NCBI RefSeq assembly: GCF_019931275.1
Contig: NZ_JAIOTY010000002.1
Coordinates: 558,001-622,000, forward strand
Direction of reading: 5' to 3'
Source of the DNA: Nitratidesulfovibrio sp. SRB-5
GTDB lineage: Bacteria; Desulfobacterota; Desulfovibrionia; Desulfovibrionales; Desulfovibrionaceae
Length of the DNA: 64,000 nucleotides
Below the pieces are notes generated by a model, which saw nothing but the letters and a program-made list of their open reading frames with translations, was not told where the DNA came from and did no database searches. The position numbers were made by a program, and so were the translations under genes. Shown here in pieces: positions 30,514-39,083 of the stretch; within the stretch, counting starts at the first letter, position 1; each line of letters starts with the position of its first letter.

Positions 30514-32709
30514 CTACGCCCGTTCGATGCGGCAAAGCCCGCACTTCAACGGCTCCGCGCCGCTGTCCGGGTCGAAGTGCTCGTGCCCGTAGAGCAGGCT
30601 GGCGCAGCTTTCGCGCCAGCCGTGGTCCGGGCCGGGCCGTTCGGGAAACCACCAGCCGTGGTCGGCCTGCACCACGTCGGGCGGCAGGCCGTCGTCGGCG
30701 GCGGCCACGAAGCGCGCCTGCCCGTATGGCGATACCACCCGCACCGCATCGCCGTCGGCAAGGCCAAGGCGGGCCAGCGCATCGGGGTGCACGGCCACGC
30801 GGGGTTCCGGGCGCAGGCGGCGCAGCGTGTCGATCTGCCGCCCCTCGGAATGGAAGAAGGGCAGCACCTTGCACCCGGACATGAGGATGAACGGGTATGC
30901 GGCGGCCACCTCCGGCGTGGACACCGGCGACAGGGGCGGCTCCACGTACACAGGCAGGGGCGGGCGGCCTGCCCCGGCCATGACGGAGCTGAGCAGTTCC
31001 ACCTTGCCGCTGGGCGTGGGAAAGCCGTCCGTCTCGTGCTTGCGGTAGCGCATGGGGCCGAGCACCAGCCCCTTTTCCGTGAAGGCGCGAAAGTCCATGC
31101 CGGAAGGCTCCAGCAGCCAGGCCAGATAGGCGTCCCAGTCCGGCCAGGGAAAGGCCTCGTCCAGGCCCAGGCGGTGGGCCAGGTCCAGGATCACGGCGCG
31201 GTCGTCCCGGGCCTCGCCGGAATGCGGGCCGCGGGCCAGCCTGCGCCGGGCCAGCACGCACCACAGCTTGTGAAAGTAGACCACGTCGTCCTGCTCCAGC
31301 CAGTGGGCGGCGGGCAGCACCAGATCGGCCAGCTGGGCCGTGGGCGTCAGGAAGAGGTCGGACACCACGCTGAACTCCACGTGGTCGCGCAGGGCGGCTT
31401 CCACCACGTCGCCGCGGGTGGCGGTAAGCATGGGGTTGGTGCCCACCAGCCACACAGCGCGAGGCCGGTACGGCTCGCCGTCGACGCAGGCCTGCCAGAA
31501 GCTGGGCTGGTGGCAGCCGGGGCCGAAGGGAAAGCGCCCCGCGCCGATCATGCGGGCCTTCCGGTCCGGCGACAGCAGGTGCATGCCCAGCACCTTCTTG
31601 TTTTCCAGCGGCGACTTGCAGCGGATGTCCGGCGGCGGCACCCAGTGCACCATGCCGCCCGGCACGTCGAGGTTGCCGGTGACGGCCATGAGCAGCAGCA
31701 GGGCGCGCCCGGTCTGGAAGGCGTTGACGCTGGTGTCTATGCCGTTGCCCCACAGCAGGCTGGCGGGCTTTACCGTGGCCAGCGCGCGGGCGGCGGCGCG
31801 GATGTCCTGCGCGGGCACGCGGGTGACGGGCGCGGCCCATTCCGGCGAAAAGGCGCGCACGTGCCCGGCCAGCTCTGCAAAGCCGGTGCAGTGGCGGGCC
31901 ACGAAGTCCGCGTCGTGCAGCCCCTCGCCGATGATCACGTGCAGCAGGGCCAGCGCCAGCGCGCATTCCGTGCCGGGGCGCAGTTGCAGGTGCTGCGTGG
32001 CCGCGCGCGCGGCGGAAGTGCGGCGCGGGTCGGCCACGATGACCTGTTCCGCCCCGCGCAGGGCGCGGCGCATCATGGCCCCGCACGTGCCGTCGGCGGC
32101 CCCGGCTTCCATGGCGTTGCAGCCGAACACCAGCATGCAGCGCGGCATGGCGCCGCCGTGGCCGTACACGTCGGCCACGGGCATCCAGCCCACGGTGATG
32201 GACGAGGCGATGACGCGCGGCAGAAAGCAGTTGTGCCCCGGCGAGACGAAGTTGGGCGAACCCAGCGCGTGGATGAAGCGCCCGGTGAATTCGGTGTACG
32301 GGCGGCCCGTGCCCTGGCACAGCGCGATGTATTCCGGCCCGGATTCGTTCCGCACCCGGTCGAAGGTGGAGGCCATGAGGGTAAGCGCCGCCTCCCAGCC
32401 GATTTCCTTCCATTGCCCCGCGCCGCGCGGACCGGTGCGCAACAGGGGGCGGCGCACCCGGTCCGGGTGGGCGACGAACTGCGGCCCCGCCGCGCCCTTG
32501 GGGCAGATGTAGCCCCGGCTGGTGGGGCTGTCCGGATCGCCGGTGACACGCACCGGGTTGCCCGCGTCATCCAGATGCACCAGCACCTGGCAGACGCCGT
32601 GGCATCCCCGGCACGCGGTGCGCACCACGCGGGGGGCAAGCCGCAGGACCGGGCGGGAAGGGGCCTGGGGGGGCGTGGACGATCCGTGGAGAGGGCTGGC
32701 TGGGGACAT
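30514..32709 (-). CDS. Molybdopterin (Mo/W) oxidoreductase, DMSO reductase superfamily, substrate unknown
   Basis: A 731-residue catalytic subunit with bis-MGD cofactor and one [4Fe-4S] cluster. The cluster motif CRGCHGVC...YICPKG lies near residues 33-70. The Mo ligand is probably the Cys in SPGHNCFLPRV, and cofactor-binding blocks include FGCNAMEAG and WLVGTNPMLT. The C-terminal MGD-binding domain is present, followed by a short Cys pair tail (KCGLCRI). No twin-arginine signal is seen, so it is probably cytoplasmic. The ATG at 32709 is preceded by AAGGAG; the open frame continues upstream through low-complexity sequence that is rejected. No partner electron-transfer subunit is adjacent. Acetylene-hydratase-like or thiosulfate/polysulfide-reductase-like functions are possible. 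Confidence 0.88.
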   Translation of the reverse strand: MSPASPLHGSSTPPQAPSRPVLRLAPRVVRTACRGCHGVCQVLVHLDDAGNPVRVTGDPDSPTSRGYICPKGAAGPQFVAHPDRVRRPLLRTGPRGAGQWKEIGWEAALTLMASTFDRVRNESGPEYIALCQGTGRPYTEFTGRFIHALGSPNFVSPGHNCFLPRVIASSITVGWMPVADVYGHGGAMPRCMLVFGCNAMEAGAADGTCGAMMRRALRGAEQVIVADPRRTSAARAATQHLQLRPGTECALALALLHVIIGEGLHDADFVARHCTGFAELAGHVRAFSPEWAAPVTRVPAQDIRAAARALATVKPASLLWGNGIDTSVNAFQTGRALLLLMAVTGNLDVPGGMVHWVPPPDIRCKSPLENKKVLGMHLLSPDRKARMIGAGRFPFGPGCHQPSFWQACVDGEPYRPRAVWLVGTNPMLTATRGDVVEAALRDHVEFSVVSDLFLTPTAQLADLVLPAAHWLEQDDVVYFHKLWCVLARRRLARGPHSGEARDDRAVILDLAHRLGLDEAFPWPDWDAYLAWLLEPSGMDFRAFTEKGLVLGPMRYRKHETDGFPTPSGKVELLSSVMAGAGRPPLPVYVEPPLSPVSTPEVAAAYPFILMSGCKVLPFFHSEGRQIDTLRRLRPEPRVAVHPDALARLGLADGDAVRVVSPYGQARFVAAADDGLPPDVVQADHGWWFPERPGPDHGWRESCASLLYGHEHFDPDSGAEPLKCGLCRIERA

Positions 32710-33105
32710 GGTCGGCTCCTTGGCGGCTGGAACCTTTGGGAGGACGATGGGGCGCAAGGGCCCCACGGGCCGTACGCCGCCGATGCGCCTCGGTGGGGCA
32801 TGGCGCGACGGCGTGCGGGACGCGGCGGTGGGGTTGCCCTTGCGGCAACGGCGTGCCGCGCGCGGCTGGCTCCCCGTTTCTGTGTGTCCGCATCGGATAG
32901 CCATGTCAATGTGCCCGGATAGCATGCAGGGGCGCGCCCTGGGGGACAGCGGGCAGGTTCGGGCACGCGGCGGATCCGTGCCCGGCAACCGCAGGATTGA
33001 CCCGGCTTCGTACTTTGTATACGGTATGCAACGACAGCCGCGCCCGTGTGCGCGGCGCTTTTCACTTCGGCCCACGCCGCCTCCCGCAACCGGACGCACT
33101 TTCCC
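32710..33105. other. Divergent promoter region between molybdopterin gene and liv operon
   Basis: No gene is seen. Apart from the palindrome at 33015-33031, no clear promoter boxes were recognised in this GC-rich stretch. Both neighbouring transcription units must start here. Confidence 0.6.
33015..33031. promoter_or_regulatory. GntR/FCD-type operator candidate upstream of livH
   Basis: TTGTATAC-G-GTATGCAA is an inverted repeat with one mismatch and resembles the TTGTATACAA-like sites bound by FadR-subfamily GntR regulators. It lies 75 bp before livH, whose operon contains such a regulator, suggesting autoregulation (inference). Confidence 0.6.
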
Positions 33106-33993
33106 ATGCCGCCAGACGCCATCAACGCCCTTGCGCAGTATACCCTCAGCGGACTGACCACCGGGTCGGTCTACGCGCTGCTGGCCTTGGGCTACAGCCT
33201 CATCTTCAATGCCACGGGCATCGTCAACTTCACCCAGGGCGACTTTCTGAGCCTTGGCGGGCTGGTGCTGTACAGCCTGCTGGTCAGCCAGGGGCTGCCC
33301 ATTGTGGCGGCCTTTCCCGCCACCATCCTCGTGGTGGCCATGGCGGGCGCGCTGGTGGAGCGGGTGTGCCTGCGCCCGGCCCGCAGCCGCCAGATGATAA
33401 TCCTGATCTTCATCACCATGGCCGCCTCCACGCTGATGCGCGGCCTGATGAAGGAAGGCTGGGGCAAGCTGCCCCTGGCCCTGCCGCCCCTGTCGCCCGA
33501 GGTGCCCTTTCGCCTGCTGGGCGCGGTGCTGACCCCGCAGAACCTGTGGGTGATGGGCATGACCCTGTGCGGCATCGCGGCGCTGGCCTGGTTCTTCCGC
33601 GCCACGGTGACCGGCAAGGCCATGCGCGCGGCGGCGGCGGACCCGCGCACCGCCCGGCTGATGGGGGTGGAGGTGGAACGGCTGACCACGCTGTCCTTCG
33701 CCTTTGCCGGGGCGCTGGGCGCCCTTGGCGGCATGCTCATCACGCCCATCACGTCACTTTCGTACGACATCGGCCTTATGCTGGGGCTGAAGGGCTTTGC
33801 CGCCGCAGTGCTTGGTGGCTACGGCAGCTTTGCCGGGGCCGTGGCGGGCGGGGTGCTGCTGGGCCTGTTCGAAAGCTACGGCGCGGGCTACGTGACCAGC
33901 GCCTACCGCGACGTGCTGGTGTTCGGCCTGCTCATCCTTGTCTTGTTCGTGCGTCCGCAGGGGCTGTTCGGCACCACCGGGAGGCGCGCATGA
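33106..33993 (+). CDS. livH: Branched-chain-type ABC permease LivH
   Basis: Inner-membrane permease of a HAAT-family importer for amino acids or small carboxylates. The 295-residue protein has the typical GLTTGSVYALLALGYSLIFNATGIVNFTQGDF opening and the C-terminal AVLGGYGSFAGAVAGGVLLGLFES block. The ATG at 33106 fits the family start but has no obvious ribosome-binding site; a GTG at 33046 in frame is possible. The stop overlaps livM (ATGA). Confidence 0.93.
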   Translation: MPPDAINALAQYTLSGLTTGSVYALLALGYSLIFNATGIVNFTQGDFLSLGGLVLYSLLVSQGLPIVAAFPATILVVAMAGALVERVCLRPARSRQMIILIFITMAASTLMRGLMKEGWGKLPLALPPLSPEVPFRLLGAVLTPQNLWVMGMTLCGIAALAWFFRATVTGKAMRAAAADPRTARLMGVEVERLTTLSFAFAGALGALGGMLITPITSLSYDIGLMLGLKGFAAAVLGGYGSFAGAVAGGVLLGLFESYGAGYVTSAYRDVLVFGLLILVLFVRPQGLFGTTGRRA

Positions 33994-35060
33994 GCGATCC
34001 ATCCTCTGCCGGGTCGTCCGCTCCCGCCTCCGCGTCCGCACCCGTGACGGGCCGCCATCCGCTGTTCACCGCGCCCGCCCGCCGCTTCATGCGCGGCTGG
34101 CTGGCCGTGGCCGTGGCCCTGCTGCCGCTGGCCCTGCGCTCCGGCTACCAGTTCACCGTGCTCAACGTGGTGGCCGTGAACCTCATCGTGGTCACCGGGC
34201 TGAACCTGCTGATGGGCTACGCCGGGCAGATCAGCTACGGCCACGCCGCATTCTTCGGCATGGGGGCTTACGGCAGCGCCATCCTTTCCGCCACCCACGG
34301 GGTGGACCCGTGGCTGGCCATGGGCGTTTCCGCCTGCGGGGTGGCCGTGGCCGCCGCCGTGGTGGGCGTGCCCACCCTGCGGCTGAAGGGCAACTACCTG
34401 GTCATGGCCACGCTGGGCTTCAACCTCATCGTGGACGTGATCCTGGTGCAGTGGAGCGAGGTCACCGGCGGTTCCAGCGGCTTCGTGGGCGTGCCGCCGC
34501 TGGCCGTGGCGGGCATCTCGTTCGACACCGACCGGTCGTTCTACTGGCTGGCCTGGGGCGTGGCGCTGCTGCTGCTCATCCCCGCGCGCAACCTCGTGCA
34601 TTCCCCGGTGGGGCGCGCCCTGCGGGCCATCCACGATTCCGAGCCGGGGGCGGAGGCCTGCGGCGTGCCCACGGCCAGCTACAAGGTGCAGGTGTTCGTG
34701 CTGTCCGCCGTGTTCGCCTCGCTGGCCGGGTCGCTGCACGCGCACTACCTGGGCATCGTGGCGCCCAAGACCTTCGACATCTTCAAGTCGGTGGAGTTCG
34801 TGACCATGTGCCTCATCGGCGGCATGGGCTCGCTGTGGGGCGGGCTGGCCGGGGCGCTGCTGCTGACCGTGCTGCCCCAGATGCTGGGCGTGTTCGAGGA
34901 GCACCACGACCTGATATTCGGCGCGATACTGCTGGTCATGCTCATCTTCATGCCGCGCGGGGTTTCGCCGTGGCTGCGGGATATGGCGGGCAGGATGCGG
35001 CGCGGGTCCGGTGGAGGTGCGTCGGACAGCACGCCGCACGGCGGGGAGGCCCGGCCATGA
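33990..35060 (+). CDS. livM: Branched-chain-type ABC permease LivM
   Basis: Second permease of the importer. The 356-residue protein has NLLMGYAGQISYGHAAFFGMGAYGSA, PTLRLKGNYLVMATLGFN and GGMGSLWGGLAGALLLT, all hallmark LivM segments. A Ser/Ala/Pro-rich N-terminus precedes the first membrane helix. GGGAGG lies upstream of the ATG. It overlaps both neighbours by 4 bp. Confidence 0.93.
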   Translation: MSDPSSAGSSAPASASAPVTGRHPLFTAPARRFMRGWLAVAVALLPLALRSGYQFTVLNVVAVNLIVVTGLNLLMGYAGQISYGHAAFFGMGAYGSAILSATHGVDPWLAMGVSACGVAVAAAVVGVPTLRLKGNYLVMATLGFNLIVDVILVQWSEVTGGSSGFVGVPPLAVAGISFDTDRSFYWLAWGVALLLLIPARNLVHSPVGRALRAIHDSEPGAEACGVPTASYKVQVFVLSAVFASLAGSLHAHYLGIVAPKTFDIFKSVEFVTMCLIGGMGSLWGGLAGALLLTVLPQMLGVFEEHHDLIFGAILLVMLIFMPRGVSPWLRDMAGRMRRGSGGGASDSTPHGGEARP

Positions 35061-35836
35061 CCCTGCTGGCGGTACGCGACCTTTCCGTGGCCTTCGGCGG
35101 CATCCGCGCGCTGGACGCGGCCAGCTTCACGGCGCAGGCCGGGGCCATCACCGCGCTCATCGGTCCCAACGGCGCGGGCAAGACCACCCTGGTCAACTGC
35201 GTCACCGGCATGGTGCGGCCCGATTCCGGCAACGTGACCTTCGACGGGCAAGACATCACCGGCATGGCGGCCCATCGCCTGCCGCGCCTGGGCCTTGCCC
35301 GCACCTTCCAGCACCTGCGGGTTTTCGGCTCCATGAGCCTGCTGGAAAACGTCATGGTGGGGCTGCACGGCCACGTGCGCACCGGCATGCTCTCCAGCAT
35401 GCTGCGCCTGCCCGGCGTGCGCCGCACCGAACGGGCCATGCGCGACGCGGCCATGCGGGCGCTGGATTTCACGGGCCTTGCCGACCGGGCCGACGGGGCC
35501 GCAGGGCTCTTGCCCTACGGCGACCAGAAGCGGCTGGTGCTGGCCCGCGCCCTGGTGGGCGACCCGCGCATGATCCTGCTGGACGAGCCGGTGGCGGGCC
35601 TGAACCCGGCGGAAACCCACGAGATGGGCGGGCTGATCCTGGCCCTGCGCGCGCGGGGGGTGGCCGTGCTGCTCATCGAGCATGACATGTCGCTGGTCAT
35701 GCGCGTGAGCGATGCCGTGGTGGTGCTGTGCTCCGGCGCCAAGATCGCCGAGGGCGCCCCCGGCGAGGTGAAACGCAACCCCGAAGTGGTCAACGCCTAC
35801 CTTGGCGGGGGCGAGGAGTTCGGCCTGCATGCTTGA
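35057..35836 (+). CDS. livG: Branched-chain-type ABC ATPase LivG
   Basis: One of two ATPases energising the importer. The 259-residue protein has Walker A GPNGAGKTT, the LivG-specific RTFQHLRVF, Walker B MILLDEPVAGLNP and switch His in IEHDM. The usual LSYGxQ signature is replaced by LPYGDQKRL, as commonly seen in LivG. It overlaps livM by 4 bp and livF by 8 bp. Confidence 0.94.
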   Translation: MTLLAVRDLSVAFGGIRALDAASFTAQAGAITALIGPNGAGKTTLVNCVTGMVRPDSGNVTFDGQDITGMAAHRLPRLGLARTFQHLRVFGSMSLLENVMVGLHGHVRTGMLSSMLRLPGVRRTERAMRDAAMRALDFTGLADRADGAAGLLPYGDQKRLVLARALVGDPRMILLDEPVAGLNPAETHEMGGLILALRARGVAVLLIEHDMSLVMRVSDAVVVLCSGAKIAEGAPGEVKRNPEVVNAYLGGGEEFGLHA

Positions 35837-36707
35837 GCTGCGCGACGTTTCCTTTTCCTACGGCGGCGCGAAGGTGCTGTTCGACGTGTCCCTTTCGGTG
35901 GGCGCGGGCGAGGCGGTATGCCTGCTGGGAATGAACGGCGCGGGCAAGACCACGCTGCTGTCGCTTGTCAGCGGTCTTGCGCGTCCGGTTTCCGGGTCCA
36001 TCCTGCTGGATGGCGCGCCGCTGCCGCCGCGCCCGGCGGGCATCGTGGCCGCCGGGGTGGTGCAGGTGCCCGAGGGGCGCCGGGTGTTCACCCAGCTTTC
36101 GGTACGCGAAAATCTTGAAATGGGCGCCTACCTGCGCCTGAAGAAGGGCGGTCGCGCCGGGCGCGCCGCCGTGGCCGACGACCTGGCCCGCATGCTGGAC
36201 CTGTTTCCCGTGCTGGGCGAGCGCATCGGCCAGCCAGCGGGCAACCTTTCCGGGGGCGAGCAGCAGATGCTGGCCATGGGCCGCGCCCTGATGGCCCGTC
36301 CCCGCCTGCTGTTGCTGGACGAGCCCAGCCTGGGCCTTGCGCCCAAGGTTACGGCGGCCATCTTCCGGGTGGTGCGCGACCTGCCCTCCATGGGCTGTTC
36401 GGTGCTGCTGGTGGAGCAGAACGCGTTGGGCGCGCTGGCCATCTGCAACCGGGGGTACATCATCACCAGCGGGCATATCCGGTTTTCCGGCAGCTCCGCC
36501 GACATACTTTCCGACGAACTGCTGCGCGAGGCGTTCCTCGGCCCTGTCAGTGGAGATCACGGGGGAGATCACGGGGGAGAGCCCGGGGTCGCGACCGGGG
36601 CAACGTCCGGGGCAACGTCCGGGGCAACGTCCGGGGCGGCATCCGGGGTGGCGAGGGACATGCGGGACGACACGCGGCGCGGCAGCGCCACGCAGGAGGA
36701 CAACTGA
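35829..36707 (+). CDS. livF: Branched-chain-type ABC ATPase LivF
   Basis: Second ATPase. The 292-residue protein starts MLELRDVSFSYGG with Walker A GMNGAGKTT, signature LSGGEQQML and Walker B LLLLDEPSLGLAP. The last ~50 residues (DHGGDHGGEPGV, then ATSG repeats) extend beyond the normal LivF end and are encoded by 12-bp tandem repeats. Its stop and the gntR start overlap (TGATG). Confidence 0.94.
   Translation: MLELRDVSFSYGGAKVLFDVSLSVGAGEAVCLLGMNGAGKTTLLSLVSGLARPVSGSILLDGAPLPPRPAGIVAAGVVQVPEGRRVFTQLSVRENLEMGAYLRLKKGGRAGRAAVADDLARMLDLFPVLGERIGQPAGNLSGGEQQMLAMGRALMARPRLLLLDEPSLGLAPKVTAAIFRVVRDLPSMGCSVLLVEQNALGALAICNRGYIITSGHIRFSGSSADILSDELLREAFLGPVSGDHGGDHGGEPGVATGATSGATSGATSGAASGVARDMRDDTRRGSATQEDN
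36552..36648 (+). repeat. 11-bp and 12-bp tandem repeats at the 3' end of livF
   Basis: Two copies of a GGAGATCACGG-type unit are followed by three perfect copies and one degenerate copy of a 12-bp unit (GGGGCAACGTCC). They encode Asp-His-Gly-Gly and Ala-Thr-Ser-Gly repeats appended after the conserved LivF fold. Confidence 0.85.
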
Positions 36708-37477
36708 TGGCGAGACTGGTCAAGCAGTCGCTGGGGCAGGAAGTGACGCGCATGCTCAAGCGCATGATCATCGACGGCGAACTGGAGCCCGGCCAGCGGC
36801 TGGTGGAGGACCGCCTGGCGGCGGAACTGGGCATCAGCCGCACCCCCCTGCGCGAGGCCCTGCACCGGCTGGAGCAGGAAGGGCTGTTGCAGAAGCGTTC
36901 TGCCGGTGGCTACGTGCTGCGCCCCTTTGACGCCGAGGAAGTGGAAGAGGCGGTGCAGGTGCGCGCCCTGCTGGAGGCCCGCGTGGCCGCGCTGGCCGCG
37001 CGCCGGGCCGCGCCGGGACAGGTGGAGGCCCTGCGCGCCAACCTGACGGCCTTTCGCGAGGCGGCGGCCAAGGGCGACGTGGTCCGGCTGGCCGAACTGA
37101 ACACCGAATTCCACCTGCTGCTGCGGGCTGCGGGCGGCTCCATGCTGCTGGCCCGCCTGCTGGACGAGATCGAAGGGGTGGTGGAACGCATCATCCGCGC
37201 ACTGGTGCCCCTGCGCGAGGCCGGGGAATGGTCGGACGAGGACCATGCCCGCATCGTGGCCGCCGTGGTGGCGGGCGATGCCGAGGGCGCCGCCGAGGCC
37301 ATGCGTGTCCACGTGCTGCACGGCGGCGATGCGGTGCTGGACACCCTGCGTCAGCCCGAAGGTGAGCCCGATGGTGCAAGGGACGCTGGGGCCGAGGGTC
37401 AGCCCGATGCCGCCGGCACCTCCGCTGCCGCGCTGGCTGGCCGTCCGTCCGGCAAGGCCGCGCCGAAGAAACCATGA
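36707..37477 (+). CDS. GntR-family transcriptional regulator with FCD domain
   Basis: Ligand-responsive repressor probably controlling the surrounding transporter operon. The 256-residue protein has a winged HTH (about 8-72, with LAAELGISRTPLREALHRLEQEGLL) and an FCD effector domain (about 80-225) with the metal-site pattern Asn/His in LAELNTEFH and a later His in MRVHVLHG. The C-terminal ~35 residues are low-complexity. It sits inside the operon between livF and the binding protein, and a GntR-like palindrome precedes livH. Confidence 0.92.
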   Translation: MARLVKQSLGQEVTRMLKRMIIDGELEPGQRLVEDRLAAELGISRTPLREALHRLEQEGLLQKRSAGGYVLRPFDAEEVEEAVQVRALLEARVAALAARRAAPGQVEALRANLTAFREAAAKGDVVRLAELNTEFHLLLRAAGGSMLLARLLDEIEGVVERIIRALVPLREAGEWSDEDHARIVAAVVAGDAEGAAEAMRVHVLHGGDAVLDTLRQPEGEPDGARDAGAEGQPDAAGTSAAALAGRPSGKAAPKKP

Positions 37478-37581
37478 ACCTTTCGCACCGCTCCGGTGCC
37501 GCAGTGACGCGCGGCACCGGCACGGCGCGCAACCACGCCCCATGCGCCGCCCCCCTGCGCCGCGTGGGAGAGGAGACCCGC

Positions 37582-38799
37582 ATGAACTTCGCATCCCTGG
37601 TACGCGCGGCATGTCGATTGGGCGTGGCCGCACTGGCAGTTCCGGCGCTGCTGGTGGGCGCGGGCCTGCCCGCCGCCACCGCGCAGGCCGCCGATCCGGT
37701 GAAGATCGGCGCGTTCTTCGCCCTGTCCGGTCCCACCGCGCCCGTGGGCACCCCCACCAAGCTGGTGGCCCAGATGTTCGTGGACAAGGTGAACAAGGAA
37801 GGCGGCATCAACGGCAGGCCCATCGAACTGGTGCTGGGCGACACGGAGGGCGACCCCACCAAGGCGGTGCTGACCTTCAAGCGTTTCGTCAGTGAAGAAA
37901 AGGTGGTCGCCGTCATCGGCCCCACCCGCACCGACGAAGGCATGGCCGTGAAGCGCCAGATCGAATCCACCGGCATTCCCACGGTGATGACCGTGGGCGG
38001 CGACCCGGTGATCATGGAAGGCAAGCTGGGCAACATGGATTTCGGCACGGCCCGGTCGGTCTTCAAATCGCCCCAGCGGTCGTCCACTGCGGTGCGCAAG
38101 GTGCTGGGGTACCTGAAGAAGCATGAACTTGCCAAGGTGGCCCTGCTGCTTTCCGGAGACAACTTCGGGCAGGACGGCGAACGCTGGCTGCGCTCGCTGG
38201 CCCCGGAATACGGCATAGAGATCGTGGGCACCGAGCAGTTCAAGCCCACCGACGTGGACATGAAGACCCAGCTTACCGCGTTGGCGGGCAAGGGTCCGCA
38301 GGCGGTGATCTGCTGGACCATCGGCCCGGCCGGGGCGCTCGTGTCCAAGAACCACCACGCCCTTGGCCTGACCATGCCCCTGCTGCAATGCCACGGCCTG
38401 CCCGACCCGGCCTACATCAAGCTGGCTGGCGAGGCGTCCGAGGGCGACCTTATGCCCGCCACCAAGCTGATGACCTGGGAAGCCCTGCCCGACGGCGACC
38501 CGCAGAAGAAGGTCATCGCCGAGTTCGTGCGCCTGTACCGCGACGAGTACAAGTACGACGCGCAGTACCCCCTCAACACCCATTCCGGCTATGCATGGGA
38601 CGCCCTGCTGCTGCTGGTGGAGGCCATGCGCAAGGTGGGCACGGAACCCGCCAGGGTGCGCGACGCGCTGGAGGCCACCACGGGCCTGGTGGGCGTGAGC
38701 GGCGTGTTCAACCTTGGCCCGCAGGACCACAACGGCCTGGGCGAGGATTCCATGGTCATGTTGCAGGTAAAGGGCGGCAGGTTCGTGATGGTGGAATAG
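37582..38799 (+). CDS. Branched-chain-type ABC substrate-binding protein
   Basis: Periplasmic receptor of the liv importer. The 405-residue Peripla_BP_6 protein has a signal peptide (to about AQAA, residue 36), then ADPVKIGAFFALSGPTAPVGTPTK and the EGGINGRPIELVLGDTEGDPTKAV block. Starts at 37474 (overlapping gntR) are possible, but GAGAGGAGA before the ATG at 37582 and the signal peptide favour the shorter form. Residues that would identify the ligand cannot be read reliably; amino acid or aromatic acid are options. Confidence 0.92.
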   Translation: MNFASLVRAACRLGVAALAVPALLVGAGLPAATAQAADPVKIGAFFALSGPTAPVGTPTKLVAQMFVDKVNKEGGINGRPIELVLGDTEGDPTKAVLTFKRFVSEEKVVAVIGPTRTDEGMAVKRQIESTGIPTVMTVGGDPVIMEGKLGNMDFGTARSVFKSPQRSSTAVRKVLGYLKKHELAKVALLLSGDNFGQDGERWLRSLAPEYGIEIVGTEQFKPTDVDMKTQLTALAGKGPQAVICWTIGPAGALVSKNHHALGLTMPLLQCHGLPDPAYIKLAGEASEGDLMPATKLMTWEALPDGDPQKKVIAEFVRLYRDEYKYDAQYPLNTHSGYAWDALLLLVEAMRKVGTEPARVRDALEATTGLVGVSGVFNLGPQDHNGLGEDSMVMLQVKGGRFVMVE

Positions 38800-38842
38800 G
38801 CGCAACCGCCTGGGCGGCGCGCAGCGTAATGCGGCACCACGG

Positions 38843-38877
38843 CGCGCGGGAGGGCTGGTCCTTCCCGCGCGTTTTTT
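38843..38877 (+). terminator. Rho-independent terminator of the liv operon
   Basis: CGCGCGGGAGGG / CCTTCCCGCGCG stem with a short loop followed by TTTTTT, about 45 bp after the binding-protein stop. Confidence 0.93.
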
Positions 38878-39083
38878 GCCCGGATGGCCTTTCATGGCAG
38901 TGCCGTCAGGCGATGTTCCGGAAAATCGACCTGTTGCCGGAAGGTTTCCGGACAGTTTCCGGACGAAGGGCCCGCGGATGCCGGGCCGTTACCGCCGCCA
39001 GGGCACGGCTGGCGCCATTCTAATGGGTTGCGCATACCGCCCGGAGAGGTCATAGGAAGTCCAGACCACAGGGAGGGCGGCAC

